64,000 nucleotides of DNA from Paenibacillus rhizovicinus (GCF_010365285.1 NZ_CP048287.1:1-64000), one strand, 5' to 3'; shown: positions 52,397 to 61,611, counted from the stretch's first letter. The notes: generated by a model from the letters alone, not told the origin. A program made the numbers and translations.

Positions 52397-54802
52397 CTAT
52401 CCTGAGTTTCTTGCAGCCTCAGCACGCTGGGCCAATTTTTCTTCTAAATCATTTAATGCCCGATTCTTTGTTGCCAATTGCGTCTCTGACTGATTCTTTG
52501 AATTGTCTTCTTTCTTCTTGTCCTTTACCTTCAAGACTGGTTCATCGTCAATGCTGTCCCACGCTGAGTTTCTAATCGTATTTTGGGTTGGTGCTTCAGT
52601 ATACTGTCCCTCCTCTTCCCCACTACCCTTTTCTTTAGCAGCCTGCTTCCCCTTATCCTTTATGCGATCCAGTCGGTCTTTTTTCGACTCTTTGACAACA
52701 TGATCAGCACTGACGATCTTCTCTGGAACAGAATCAGATTCCGTCTGTTTATCATCGTCATCAATCAGCAGCACATTCGCCTTTCCAATATCCTCTCCGG
52801 CGAATGATGTCTGCTGTTGCGTTTCTCCGAGTGGCTCAAATAGTTTTTTTGGTAGCGGATATATTAGTCCTATTACAGGTTCCATCCTGACGTTATTATG
52901 CACTCCTCTAAACAAGCATTCGCCTGGCTCACCTGTTTCGGGATTGTACCCTTTCAACCCCGTTATTTCGCTAGGCATTACACGATAGCGCTTTTCTTCT
53001 TTTAGTTGAGTCTTGAATCCAGTAGCAGACATTTCATCGGTTCCACTGCTTTGTCCGATCTGATACTCCTCACCAATCATGTCTGCATAGTATTCGGCAT
53101 CTTCGTTATCAAGGCCGGCTAAAATGAATTTTTGAACGGCATTTTGTTTTACCATGCCGCCAAGTCTTTCGCTGACATCTGTTAACTGTACATTTCCTTG
53201 ATGAATTACATTGACATATACTTCGAATTCACGGGCCATCTCAAGAAAAGTCGAGAATTCTTCATCCGCAAACATTTCAATTTCATCGACGGTCAGTTGA
53301 TGAGGGCGAACTTTTTCATTTAGATTTCTTCTGAACGTACTTGCGCGCAAGAGATTCAAGAATAGTCTTCCTACAGTATACGTAAGGGTCTGCAACTTGC
53401 CGTATGCTCCATTAACCAGAATGACCTCACCGTTTCGCAGAGCATCATCAATATTGAAAGTAGATTTTCCGCAGAATATCTGCTGTACATATTTGCTTTC
53501 TGTCAACTCACTCAAGTAATCATACAGGCCAGAATAAGTCTGCATTGCATGTTCTTGCAGCTTCCCCCCACTTGCCATGTTCCTTGTATATTCAAGAAGT
53601 AATGGTACCTCTGCTTCACGCCCAATAAACTCAGACATGATTTCGGCCCGGTAGTCATCATTTATTGGCTGAATGAGCCGATTCAGTTCGTTATATGTGC
53701 AATCGTTCCCCATCACAATCTTGAGTGCTTTAATACCAACGCGCAATAATTGAGTAGATCTACTCTTAAAATATTGTTCCGCATCTGGTCCGAGATACCC
53801 ATGAAAAGCAGACACATTCGCCTCGACCATAGGTTCAATATCTTCACCTTCCGGTACAAAAAATGGGTTCAAACAATCAGTGAATGGATATTCTGGATCT
53901 AGTCTTCGATAGGGCCTTCCGGTTCTATCCATAAAGTTCGCCATTCTTTTTATGAATGATCCCTTCGGTTCCAAAATTGTCGTACCCATAAAGTCATTAA
54001 GCACATCTTGCGTTACCAAGGTTGTTGCCAGAAGCGTTTTACCCGCTCCTGTTCCACCTATGGTCTGCTGATGTTGAGCCCGATCCCCTCGGTTCAACAC
54101 GATAAGCTCACTTTGGCGGTATTTTGTCGGGACGGTATGGAACAGTTCAAGCTTGCATTCTTCAGAGTAATATCTCAGATGACTTAAGGATCCCTTCTTA
54201 CTTAAATCAATTTTATCGAGCGAAGCAAAATCGTCACTTGTTACTCCATCCCTCTTTCTTATTGATAACTTGCCCGCAGTATTAATGTTAAGGGTAGATT
54301 CTTCAGCAGCTCTTGATAACCTGTTAAATACGGTTGAGCGAATAGTAATTTGCATGGTATAGAAAATAGTTAGTGCGATCGCACTCAAAAACAGGATGCT
54401 AGAGATGACAAGTCCTTTCCACCCAGGGACATAGCGCATAAGAATTTGCCCCGCTGCCAAGACACTCAGCGCATTCAAGAATGTTTGGATTACTGGTTTT
54501 GAATATGTGCTTTTGAATAGTAAGGGACTTGAATAGATTATATGACCCAAAAAGCATGAGATCAGCAAAGGGATTGCCCTGTAAAATACAGGATCCCCTA
54601 CCCCATAGAATAAGTCTTGGTATTTACCCACTAACCATAAGAAGCACAAAATAAGGATAGTCAAAATACTGAATGCTTGCATGTTCCATATCGTGTTTCT
54701 ATTTGCCGGATCCATCGCAAATCTTCTTACTTGAATAAAGATATTCTTGAACATGAATGCTATCATATGCCCTATTGCTGAAAAAATTCCCCCAATTACC
54801 AT
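52397..54802 (-). CDS. VirD4/TcpA-type conjugative coupling ATPase
   Basis: 801 residues. Four helices within about 1-150 anchor it. Walker A is GGTGAGKTLLATTL (249-262). FMGTTILEPKGSF and DPEYPFTDCLNPFF follow, and Walker B is LTVDEIEMFADEE (about 505). A charged Lys/Glu-rich C-terminal tail (from about 690) may contact the relaxosome. Coupling proteins bring the relaxase-DNA complex to the type IV secretion channel. The Tcp genes at 62-64 kb would form that channel. An AT-rich TATTAGT motif (54841-54865) lies 40-60 nt upstream. Confidence 0.92.
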   Translation of the reverse strand: MVIGGIFSAIGHMIAFMFKNIFIQVRRFAMDPANRNTIWNMQAFSILTILILCFLWLVGKYQDLFYGVGDPVFYRAIPLLISCFLGHIIYSSPLLFKSTYSKPVIQTFLNALSVLAAGQILMRYVPGWKGLVISSILFLSAIALTIFYTMQITIRSTVFNRLSRAAEESTLNINTAGKLSIRKRDGVTSDDFASLDKIDLSKKGSLSHLRYYSEECKLELFHTVPTKYRQSELIVLNRGDRAQHQQTIGGTGAGKTLLATTLVTQDVLNDFMGTTILEPKGSFIKRMANFMDRTGRPYRRLDPEYPFTDCLNPFFVPEGEDIEPMVEANVSAFHGYLGPDAEQYFKSRSTQLLRVGIKALKIVMGNDCTYNELNRLIQPINDDYRAEIMSEFIGREAEVPLLLEYTRNMASGGKLQEHAMQTYSGLYDYLSELTESKYVQQIFCGKSTFNIDDALRNGEVILVNGAYGKLQTLTYTVGRLFLNLLRASTFRRNLNEKVRPHQLTVDEIEMFADEEFSTFLEMAREFEVYVNVIHQGNVQLTDVSERLGGMVKQNAVQKFILAGLDNEDAEYYADMIGEEYQIGQSSGTDEMSATGFKTQLKEEKRYRVMPSEITGLKGYNPETGEPGECLFRGVHNNVRMEPVIGLIYPLPKKLFEPLGETQQQTSFAGEDIGKANVLLIDDDDKQTESDSVPEKIVSADHVVKESKKDRLDRIKDKGKQAAKEKGSGEEEGQYTEAPTQNTIRNSAWDSIDDEPVLKVKDKKKEDNSKNQSETQLATKNRALNDLEEKLAQRAEAARNSG

Positions 54803-55295
54803 TCCAATGTAATTCAGTTGAGCCCGCCTCCGATATCACTATATTAGATTACTAATATATTAACTTATGAAGACCCTCTTTGTCATTGGAGCGACCGAAA
54901 ATTACCTATTAATCACTCAAATCACCCACGTATATAGTACATATTGTCTACCATTTGTAACTTGTTTAACACTTAGTTTATACATGTTGTTTACTGAATG
55001 TTGTTTATATACTACATGTATTATTCATATTGTTAACACAAAGTTGTCTGTATTCTACTAATAGTAGATATATTGTATACACCATTTTATATATGTAATA
55101 CAGGTTTTTCACTTGTTGTAGACTGTATGTTGCTTGTTAGGTACATATGAAGTAGGCACTTTAGCAATTATCTCGCCTGTTGTCGACTACATGTCGTGAC
55201 TTTCTTCAGGGTTTTGTGTATGATTGGCGTACAAGTACCCTACAAGTAGACTACGTACCACTTGATGTCAACAATATATAGAGGAGGCGAACGTA
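54803..55295. promoter_or_regulatory. AT-rich intergenic region with repeated GTAGACTAC-like motifs
   Basis: No gene. The stretch between two divergent genes contains TTGTAGACTGTA, GTTGTCGACTACATGT, ACAAGTAGACTACGTAC and several ACTACATGT/ATATTGTCTAC variants over about 300 nt, plus the TATTAGT block at 54841-54865. Such a cluster of short repeats next to a MerR-like plasmid gene could be an operator array or part of a partition or replication site. Inference from repetition only. Confidence 0.45.
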
Positions 55296-55964
55296 TTGGA
55301 GCTTGAGAAAGCGTGGAAAATCTCCGAATTTGCAAAGTTAATAGAAGGAAACCACCACAACACTATTAATCAATGGTTTAATGCCTTAGAAGAGAAGAGG
55401 ATCCATTATGTTAATCGGGTGCTTGGAGAAAAGGTATATGATCAATCGGACCTGGAGATTGCTAGATATATAAGTGAAGGAAGAGCGAAGAAGTATAATC
55501 TACAGCTGATATTCGATCAACTTCCCGATGTTTTTGAATTACGGCCATTTCCATTAGATTGGGGCACAGGGGAGGGGGGCTTAGTCGACCTCGAGGCAAT
55601 TAAACGCCAAATAGAAGCTACCTTCGAGGAGAAGCTTCAGAAGGCTCAGCTAGAAATACGAGATGAGGTTGTTTCTGCTGCCACGCGACTCCTAGAAGAA
55701 CATCGAAGTTTGCTTCCAGCGCCAAAGTCGAGTGAGGAGAGCCGGCTCGAGAGAATTAATGATAATATGGCTCGGATGAAGGTTGAGTGGAAGTTAGAGG
55801 AAAAAGCAATCGAAGAGTGGTCCAAGCTTCCCGATAATGAACGAATGAAACGAGCAGGGCTCTTCCGCAAAGAGGAAGACTTGGGAAAACGTTCAGAATT
55901 TATCCGCCGATACAAGCAAGAAAACATGGAAGATGCTATGAAAACTGAATATGGCGTCGAATAG
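55296..55964 (+). CDS. MerR-like HTH and coiled-coil plasmid protein (RacA-like layout)
   Basis: 222 residues from TTG 55296 behind GAGGAGG. The N-terminus is a MerR-like helix-turn-helix (WKISEFAKLIEGNHHNTINQWFNAL ... YDQSDLEIARYI, about 6-60). A long helical region follows (EAIKRQIEATFEEKLQKAQLEIRDEVVSAATRLLEEH), with a basic C-terminus (RRYKQENMED). The layout is like RacA or other plasmid anchoring/partition proteins. It sits between the repeat-rich region and the palindromic repeats at 56.0-56.2 kb, its possible binding sites. Confidence 0.65.
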   Translation: MELEKAWKISEFAKLIEGNHHNTINQWFNALEEKRIHYVNRVLGEKVYDQSDLEIARYISEGRAKKYNLQLIFDQLPDVFELRPFPLDWGTGEGGLVDLEAIKRQIEATFEEKLQKAQLEIRDEVVSAATRLLEEHRSLLPAPKSSEESRLERINDNMARMKVEWKLEEKAIEEWSKLPDNERMKRAGLFRKEEDLGKRSEFIRRYKQENMEDAMKTEYGVE

Positions 55965-55996
55965 GGACACACATGTTGTGTCTCTTTTTATTTTTA
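55963..55996 (+). terminator. Terminator after the MerR-like gene
   Basis: AGGGACACA and TGTGTCTCT pair around CATGT and are followed by a T-rich tract (TTTTTATTTTT). Confidence 0.75.
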
Positions 55997-56055
55997 GAAC
56001 ATAAAGTGCACAATAACTACCCTTCATATGTATCACATATATTCTACATCAATAC

Positions 56056-56189
56056 TTAGTTATAACTAAATTAATATTCATTTACATCTCAATTGAAATA
56101 AGATTTCAATCAAATACTAACTAAGATGGTCCTGATTTCTAAAATGATGGCGCGCCTTTATGTCTGAGTTAGTATTTAGTTATAACTGA
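56056..56189. repeat. Two copies of a TTAGTTATAACTAA palindrome block
   Basis: Copy 1 (56056-56069) is a perfect 14-bp palindrome. Copy 2 (56176-56189) has one change. Both lie in a longer shared block TA(C/T)TTAGTTATAACT..ATT.ATAT. A third copy is at 59879-59892. They lie in the non-coding gap 55965-56288, together with looser variants such as CTAACTTAGTTTATAT near 56,214. Confidence 0.8.
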
Positions 56190-56249
56190 ATTGATATAAA
56201 ATTTGTATTTAAATCTAACTTAGTTTATATTCGCTACTAACTTGAAGAA

Positions 56250-56273
56250 AAGCCGCCCTCTACTGGGCGGCTT
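56250..56273 (-). terminator. Terminator after the coiled-coil gene
   Basis: AAGCCGCCC and GGGCGGCTT form a perfect 9-bp stem with a 6-nt loop, 16 nt after the minus-strand stop at 56289. Confidence 0.75.
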
Positions 56274-56288
56274 AATTGTTGAATATAT

Positions 56289-56972
56289 TCACTTTGTTCC
56301 ATCGTTTTGTTCCGAATGAGAAGGGGATCCAGCTTCCGATACTCGAATGCTCGAGCTTTTGGCATCGCTAAGTTGTTGCCTCAGAGCGTCGAGCTGTTCG
56401 TAGAGCTTACGAATTGTCTCATTATTAGCAGTGTCCGAGGCAGCCTTCTCCGCGCGGAGTCGAATCTCCATTTCTAAAACAGCTTGACCTTGTGCCAGTT
56501 GAGCACGTGTCTCAGCAACTTGGGAGCGTTCAATATAACTAGCCTCTAGACGTTTGACATCTGTTGCGTGTTTATCAGCAACTTTTTCTAATGACTCACG
56601 AGCCTCAGACAATTCAAATGCCAGATGCTCTGTTTGTTTAGAAAGTCGGTTGGTGGCTGCCTCGAGCTCGATTGCCTTATCAGCTGCTTCTTTTTGCTCT
56701 GCAACGATTTTCGATAGCTCACTAATCTGTCTTTTGTAGGATTCGGCAAGCTCCTCATCTTTTTTACGTAATGCCTCGAGCTGCTTTATCGCTACATTCA
56801 AAGAGTCTCGGGATTCTAGAAGCTCGGCATTTTCTTCATTCCGAAGGTCGAGCGACTCCTTGAGGGATTTTAACTCCGCGAGAGCGCTGAACACTTCGCC
56901 AGAAGCTTGTTCCATTTTCTCGCTGTGCTGTTGCTCGAGATCCATGCGGCGGGAGTGTTCTGTTTGAATCAT
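56289..56972 (-). CDS. Coiled-coil protein, KfrA-like C-terminal part
   Basis: 227 residues, almost wholly heptad-repeat coiled coil (QQHSEKMEQASGEVFSALAELKSLKESLDLRNEENAELLES and on), with a short disordered C-terminus. This resembles the tail of KfrA-type plasmid proteins, but the DNA-binding head is missing. The start ATG 56972 has no ribosome site and overlaps by 4 nt (ATGA) the end of a 31-codon ORF at 56969-57064. Translation is therefore either coupled to that ORF, or a frameshift has separated the two halves of one protein. A structural or partition-related role is inferred from the plasmid setting. Confidence 0.6.
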   Translation of the reverse strand: MIQTEHSRRMDLEQQHSEKMEQASGEVFSALAELKSLKESLDLRNEENAELLESRDSLNVAIKQLEALRKKDEELAESYKRQISELSKIVAEQKEAADKAIELEAATNRLSKQTEHLAFELSEARESLEKVADKHATDVKRLEASYIERSQVAETRAQLAQGQAVLEMEIRLRAEKAASDTANNETIRKLYEQLDALRQQLSDAKSSSIRVSEAGSPSHSEQNDGTK

Positions 56973-57064
56973 TGAAAGGTAGAGTTCACAGCGGCCTCTG
57001 CGCGTTGCTTCGTTGCATCGCTAACTTTATACTGCGCTAACTCAGTCTTTTTCTCAACTTCCAT
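56969..57064 (-). CDS. Short leader ORF of the coiled-coil gene, 31 aa
   Basis: ATG 57064 behind GGGGG, ending in TGA inside the next start codon. MEVEKKTELAQYKVSDATKQ is also helical and could be the true N-terminus of the coiled coil after a one-base shift. Family unknown. Confidence 0.45.
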   Translation of the reverse strand: MEVEKKTELAQYKVSDATKQRAEAAVNSTFQ

Positions 57065-57138
57065 ATGGGCGCCCCCTAACAAGTATACCATCAGTATATC
57101 CCGACATATGCGAAAGATAAACCAGAATTCATACAAAT

Positions 57139-57178
57139 CATAACTGGTATACCGAGTTTACTAGGTATACCAGTTATG
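57139..57178. promoter_or_regulatory. 15-bp perfect inverted repeat (GGTATACC operator-like)
   Basis: CATAACTGGTATACC (57139-57153) and its exact complement (57164-57178) flank a 10-nt spacer. Both arms include GGTATACC, and AAGTATACC also occurs near 57,083. Lying 75-115 nt upstream of the leader ORF, it is a good candidate operator or partition site. Confidence 0.65.
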
Positions 57179-57840
57179 TTTGCAATAGCCTATATTTGAC
57201 GGAACGTTTAGATGCCGGCAGTGGCTCCCATATGATGACCATGTATGCTGCCGCCCGCATTCACGACAAAACCTGAACCGTAATATTCTCTTCGCGCGGC
57301 AGATTGACCGAGCGTAAAGCAACGGGAAGAGAACCAGGTCCGCGCCTGAGAGAACCGTAACAACTTAGCAGCAGGGGGAGGGCAGCGATGACGTAATGCG
57401 GCAATGGATAGAAAGCACTGGCCATTGCTGGATTTAAGCGACGCAGGGCGCATTGGTACACGTGGCGAACACAACCTTCACTTGTATGACAAACTTGGAG
57501 GTCAGGCCGGCGGTTAAGTTCACCAGGCACAGCTGCTTCTCGCAGCTATCGGCTTCTGCTTAGCACTCGGCTCTCAATCACGCCTCGCCGCGTTACAAAT
57601 AGGGGCGACAGCGGGTTTCGAACTAAATATCGACTCCTTGATGAGATTGACGACATCAGCACCTGCTTATGCCGAATATCGCTCCCTGGAACGCAGACAG
57701 GAAGTGGGAAGAGGAGGTCAAGTAGCAAAATTCAGCCGTCCATCGACAGTTTGCCGTTATCGGTAACGAGCAGGGGCACGCAGATCGCGGCTAAAGTTGA
57801 ATTCTTCACCATCTCAATTGACGGTTCGATCGAAGAAGAG
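57179..57840. other. Decayed, GC-rich stretch without an intact gene
   Basis: Composition shifts to higher GC and all frames are broken. One plus-strand frame near 57,545-57,720 reads sensibly (LAALQIGATAGFELNIDSLMRL) for about 60 codons, and KVEFFTISIDGSIEE near 57,793-57,837 resembles the start of some phage-tail-associated proteins. I regard these as possible remnants only. Confidence 0.35.
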
Positions 57841-57875
57841 AAGAGACCCTAACAACAAGTTGTTGGGGGTCTCTT
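57841..57875 (-). terminator. Terminator after the parR-like gene
   Basis: AAGAGACCC and GGGTCTCTT with inner AACAA/TTGTT form a long perfect stem just beyond the minus-strand stop at 57884. Confidence 0.8.
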
Positions 57876-57883
57876 CTGGAAAA

Positions 57884-58441
57884 TCAGTTAGCGTAAGACT
57901 TTGTAACGTCGTCACCAAAAACTTTCTTGGGTTTCTTTGGCCCCGGATGGGATGAACTCGACTGATTATCCGTCGTACCAGTAGTAGAGCTATTGCTTTC
58001 CGGCTTATTATTGACTACGTTATTTTGATTGCCGGCATCCACAATAGCTGGAGATGTTTCTTGTTGCCGATCCGATACCAGATCTGCAGCAGTTACATTC
58101 TCTTCCTTTTGATGATGAGAAGATGATGTGGGAGAGACCGATTCTATTGAAACTGGTGGATCTTCCCTTAATGCAGCCGAATGTTGAGTTACAATTCGAA
58201 TACTCTCAGGCGACGAAATCACATTTATTGATTTCAGCGTTTCGACCGTCCGAAACTGCGGAATAAAATGTTGGAGGTTTCTTAAACCGTTTTCTGCGAT
58301 TTCTTTCTGAATCAGATACCGTATTGAATCACTATAAACCGTCTGTAAATTAATCCAATCTAGAACGACGGTTTCTTCATCTTCTCGCAATTTCATGACT
58401 ATCGGTTTACCAGGGAAAGCTTCTGTTTTTGTTTTTTTCAA
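57884..58441 (-). CDS. parR: ParR-like partition DNA-binding protein
   Basis: 185 residues from TTG 58441, chosen because AGGGGGTGAT lies about 7 nt upstream; a GTG at 58450 overlays that site. The N-terminal ribbon-helix-helix reads IVMKLREDEETVVLDWINLQTVYSDSIRYLIQKEI (about 14-50), as in ParR/AlfB. The C-terminal half is low complexity (Ser, Asn, Thr, Pro) and ends with a basic segment (PKKPKKVFGDD). ParR binds the centromere and caps ParM filaments. It follows the ParM gene by 38 nt. Confidence 0.8.
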   Translation of the reverse strand: MKKTKTEAFPGKPIVMKLREDEETVVLDWINLQTVYSDSIRYLIQKEIAENGLRNLQHFIPQFRTVETLKSINVISSPESIRIVTQHSAALREDPPVSIESVSPTSSSHHQKEENVTAADLVSDRQQETSPAIVDAGNQNNVVNNKPESNSSTTGTTDNQSSSSHPGPKKPKKVFGDDVTKSYAN

Positions 58442-58479
58442 AAATATCACCCCCTAGTGACTCTTCATGGTCAATTTGT

Positions 58480-59787
58480 TCACTGTTCTTTAGCAGCAGC
58501 TACGTATTTTTTAGTCTTTTCTGCAACAACAGGAGCAGGCGTCGTAATTGCTTGAGCTTTCAAAGCCTTATAAATATCACTTCTTACGAAGAAATCGAGT
58601 CCTTCTGCATTCAATGTAACCGCATATTTAGCTGGGACATAGAAGAGTTGAATTCTGGAATCGTCGCAAAGCTGTTTCAACTTAGGTTCGAGGTAATCAC
58701 GCATCAAGATGCTGCCTCCGCCGTAAACAGGAATGATGTCGATCTCATTTGCCCCAATTTTAAGAATCTGATCGGAAATATGTTTGAGAATTTGGTTCAC
58801 TTGGTTTTCACAGTGTGGTCGGAACGCCGATAAGGCTTCATTCAAAAACTTGTTTTTCTTGCCGGAATATTGGCTTCTCAGTATCTCACTGTATTGTTGA
58901 CGCGAGATGGAGTTGTAGGCGTGCGGAGCAAGACTCAAAAAATCATCAATAGAATCTGCTATTGCATGTCCAACACCGTGATTTACACCGCTGCAAAAAT
59001 CCTTGTCAACCGAATCTCCTTTGGTGAATGGATCGTCAAGTGTTCCATCGCCAAGGTCAACATGCAAAAGGTTTTTGCCTTCAAGGAAACTTCCGTCAGT
59101 CTCTGAGGGAAGATCATATGTTTTCGCGAAATCAGTGAACAAGTCATTCTCCCCTTGAACAGGGTTATATCCGCCTGTTCTCCAATCGCCGTTAATGTCC
59201 ATTTGCAAAGCGAACACCGGCGGCGATCCTTCCTGAAGCAGGTGAACATAATCAATCTTAATTTTAACATCGATCTTCTTCGTCAAACCAAGGTGAACGG
59301 AGACTGTATGCGTGTTCTCCATGAATTTCTTCTTCATAGTATCGATATTCTTAGGTGTATGTTGTTTTACTGGGAGCGCGGCTGCCATATCGACAGTCAA
59401 ATCAATCTCGCTGACATTCGGATCTTCCGCATGAGCTTGTGCAACTGCTTGTGCTGCAAGTATGGCAAGTGTATTTACATAAGGAACTTCTTGATCGGAT
59501 TTGGCATTATTACCTTTAACATATAAGTTCGTGACATTTTCACCGAATGTCTTCAGAGCATATGTACCAACCGCATACATATTTGTCCTTGCAGCTCCAG
59601 AGATGATCGAAACAACGATATTCTCGTAAATGTTCGAGAGATTCTTCTGCACATCTAAATCATCATCGGCCCAAGGGTTCTTCCCGGTTATTGCAAATAC
59701 ATTTGGTTGAACGATCAAAACGCCATTAACGTAAGCATCCAGCTCAGAGTTACCAAGATCAATTGCTGCGTTAGAGTGAAGTTTCAT
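58480..59787 (-). CDS. parM: ParM/Alp-type actin-like partition ATPase
   Basis: 435 residues. Actin-fold nucleotide motifs are present: phosphate 1 NAAIDLGNSELDAYVNG (about 6-22), phosphate 2 LLHVDLGDGTLDDP, and adenosine motif IPVYGGGSILM. The family's interdomain helix region (DMAAALPVKQH) is clear. GGGAGG lies upstream of ATG 59787. It forms filaments that push plasmid copies apart, with the ParR-like protein encoded next. This makes a type II partition system and argues that this DNA is, or was, a low-copy plasmid. Confidence 0.92.
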   Translation of the reverse strand: MKLHSNAAIDLGNSELDAYVNGVLIVQPNVFAITGKNPWADDDLDVQKNLSNIYENIVVSIISGAARTNMYAVGTYALKTFGENVTNLYVKGNNAKSDQEVPYVNTLAILAAQAVAQAHAEDPNVSEIDLTVDMAAALPVKQHTPKNIDTMKKKFMENTHTVSVHLGLTKKIDVKIKIDYVHLLQEGSPPVFALQMDINGDWRTGGYNPVQGENDLFTDFAKTYDLPSETDGSFLEGKNLLHVDLGDGTLDDPFTKGDSVDKDFCSGVNHGVGHAIADSIDDFLSLAPHAYNSISRQQYSEILRSQYSGKKNKFLNEALSAFRPHCENQVNQILKHISDQILKIGANEIDIIPVYGGGSILMRDYLEPKLKQLCDDSRIQLFYVPAKYAVTLNAEGLDFFVRSDIYKALKAQAITTPAPVVAEKTKKYVAAAKEQ

Positions 59788-60335
59788 TCTTTTTCCTCCC
59801 GAGGATAATATATCATTCTACGAAAATTGTAGTACTTTTTATAACGGGAGTCAAATTGAATTATAATGAAGTTTGTATTTAGTTATAACTTAGTTAATAT
59901 CCCTAAAACAGATTCCACCCCTTCCTCCAGGATTTTTTTCTTCGATTTGCTATCTATGTCACGGTCATAATTCCACAATTCCACTTTTCCGGAAGATCCG
60001 ATGCCGTTTTACCGCCATTTATACTGAGTTCAAAATGGGCAAGAGAGAAGGCCATATTTTTTTTATTCACAGCGCATTTTTATGATGTTTTTATGTGTTT
60101 CAACATTTGCAAAGTGATTAAATTAAGATATGCTATTTAATAAGTCGCGGCCATGTCTCTACGTTTGAAGTTTTATCGTGTAGAACATTGCTAACGCAAT
60201 TCGTTTGAGATTCCTCGAAAATGCAGATGTACCAAGGAATCGCCCAATTTTCGAATTCGCGACTAATACGGATTTTTGGCGTTCTTGGAATCTTGCTTCC
60301 GTCGCCATGTCTAGTTCGAGAGGAGTGGAGGCCCC
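59788..60335. promoter_or_regulatory. Region upstream of parM; candidate centromere
   Basis: No gene. The parMR promoter must lie here, next to the third copy of the TTAGTTATAACTAA-type block (59879-59892). Type II systems usually keep their centromere upstream of parM. Apart from that block and AT-rich tracts I see no clear iteron array. The last 40 nt (GAGAGGAGTGGAGG) serve the next gene. Confidence 0.45.
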
Positions 60336-61331
60336 TTGAAGGGGAGTTTAGAGCATGTTCCGGCAAGTGGAGAATCTAAAAAGAAAAAAGGACGCACGTC
60401 CTCTGAAGCATCATTTGGCGCTGTTGTGGATCGGCTTAGTTCAAGAGATTGGCGCTTCTTGATTGATCTCTACATTTGCAGGTGTATGCCGATGTCTGCA
60501 ATAGTTCATCACTATTTTTGGAATAACCCTGCGGAGGATCCAGGTTATGCTGCAATTCCAAAAGGTGAGCAGGAGGAATTGGACAGTAAGAATCTGAAAA
60601 CTGCTAAAATCCGAGCGCAACGGAATCTCCGTGATCTTTATGCAAAAGGCGTGTTGGAGAAGTCCAATGCTCTACCTGATGAATTGGATAAAGCACCAAA
60701 ACTTAGGGAGAGAGTAAGAGGGGAGACATGGTATTACTTGACCACCCGCGGCCTCCGACTGGTTGAAATAAAAATTGGGGTATTGGAGGAATCTAAACTT
60801 TCGAAGCTTGAACTTGATATGGAGAGGGCGAAGAAGGAGCATTTCTGGGAGCTGGCAAAGGTTTACCTTGAAATTAAGTACAACCAATTGGAGCAGATAG
60901 GAGCGAAGCAATTCGTTGATTGGGACTGGCATCCTTCACTATCAATCTTCGGGAACAAAGATTTGAATATCGAGGTGCGTCCAGATGCCGTTTTCAGGCT
61001 TGACGAACAAGTGTTCTTCATCGAACTTGATCGCTCAACGGAGCCAGTGCAGCGTTCTCCATTTGTCAGCGCCAAAGATCACCAGGTATCGATTGAAAAT
61101 AAGCTACAGCGCTACAAGGCAGCAATGCATCATAAGGATGCACCCATTATCCAAAAGAATGGCATTATTGCGTTTATCGTCCCAGAGGCGATTTACGACG
61201 CTCGCTTGAATAACATTCGAGCCGCAGCGAAGACAGTATTTAAGGGCTTGGATACACAGGTATTCGTAGGACGCACTATTGGCGATGTATTATCGCAACG
61301 GTTTGCCGCAGCGGGGAGGAAGGATGGTTAG
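60336..61331 (+). CDS. Replication-relaxation family protein, second copy
   Basis: 331 residues from TTG 60336 behind GTGGAGG. A basic start (KKKKGRTS) leads to the winged helix VDRLSSRDWRFLIDLYICRCMPMSAIVHHYF ... QRNLRDLYAKGVLEK, then a nuclease-like region (IEVRPDAVFRLDEQVFFIELDRSTEPV, with Asp and E-x-D residues). That acidic pattern looks more intact than in the member at 45345. It overlaps the next small gene and opens the plus-strand transfer operon. Likely works at the transfer or replication origin. Confidence 0.8.
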   Translation: MKGSLEHVPASGESKKKKGRTSSEASFGAVVDRLSSRDWRFLIDLYICRCMPMSAIVHHYFWNNPAEDPGYAAIPKGEQEELDSKNLKTAKIRAQRNLRDLYAKGVLEKSNALPDELDKAPKLRERVRGETWYYLTTRGLRLVEIKIGVLEESKLSKLELDMERAKKEHFWELAKVYLEIKYNQLEQIGAKQFVDWDWHPSLSIFGNKDLNIEVRPDAVFRLDEQVFFIELDRSTEPVQRSPFVSAKDHQVSIENKLQRYKAAMHHKDAPIIQKNGIIAFIVPEAIYDARLNNIRAAAKTVFKGLDTQVFVGRTIGDVLSQRFAAAGRKDG

Positions 61332-61506
61332 GCACATGAACTACGAGAGTATGATTCAGGAGCAGAAGCGGGCATATGGATTCATTAAGCTGACTAAAGA
61401 TCAACTCCATATCATGAAAAGCGCTAGCGTAGCGGAAAACAAGCCAATTCCGGCTCAAGGCAGCCGTCGAAGAAAGGATCATTTACGTCTGATCAACAAC
61501 AACTAG
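61324..61506 (+). CDS. Small basic protein, 60 aa
   Basis: ATG 61324 has GGGGAGGAAGG immediately upstream and overlaps the previous stop by 8 nt. MVRHMNYESMIQEQKRAYGFIKLTKDQLHIMKS is helical and the C-terminus is basic (GSRRRKDHLRLINNN). Unknown family; possibly an accessory of the relaxation protein. Confidence 0.6.
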   Translation: MVRHMNYESMIQEQKRAYGFIKLTKDQLHIMKSASVAENKPIPAQGSRRRKDHLRLINNN

Positions 61507-61529
61507 TACATTAAAATTTACCAATAGTC

Positions 61530-61560
61530 GTATATTAATTAGTATAGTGGTATGTTATAT
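61530..61560 (+). promoter_or_regulatory. AT-rich TATTAGT-type motif upstream of the Tcp operon
   Basis: GTATATTAATTAGTATAGTGG lies 50-80 nt before ATG 61612. It shares the core seen upstream of the Tad array, the coupling protein and others. Confidence 0.45.
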
Positions 61561-61611
61561 TATTGACTATCTAACATACTGGTTTATTTCACCCGGGGAG
61601 GAGGTGAGCGA

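Noticed and set aside
57208-57530. Minus-strand ORFs of 88-89 codons in the GC-rich stretch, one with a VVNAGGSI segment recalling amino-acid dehydrogenases
   Set aside because: The match is a few residues only, no catalytic context follows, and overlapping frames look equally open because of the GC content.
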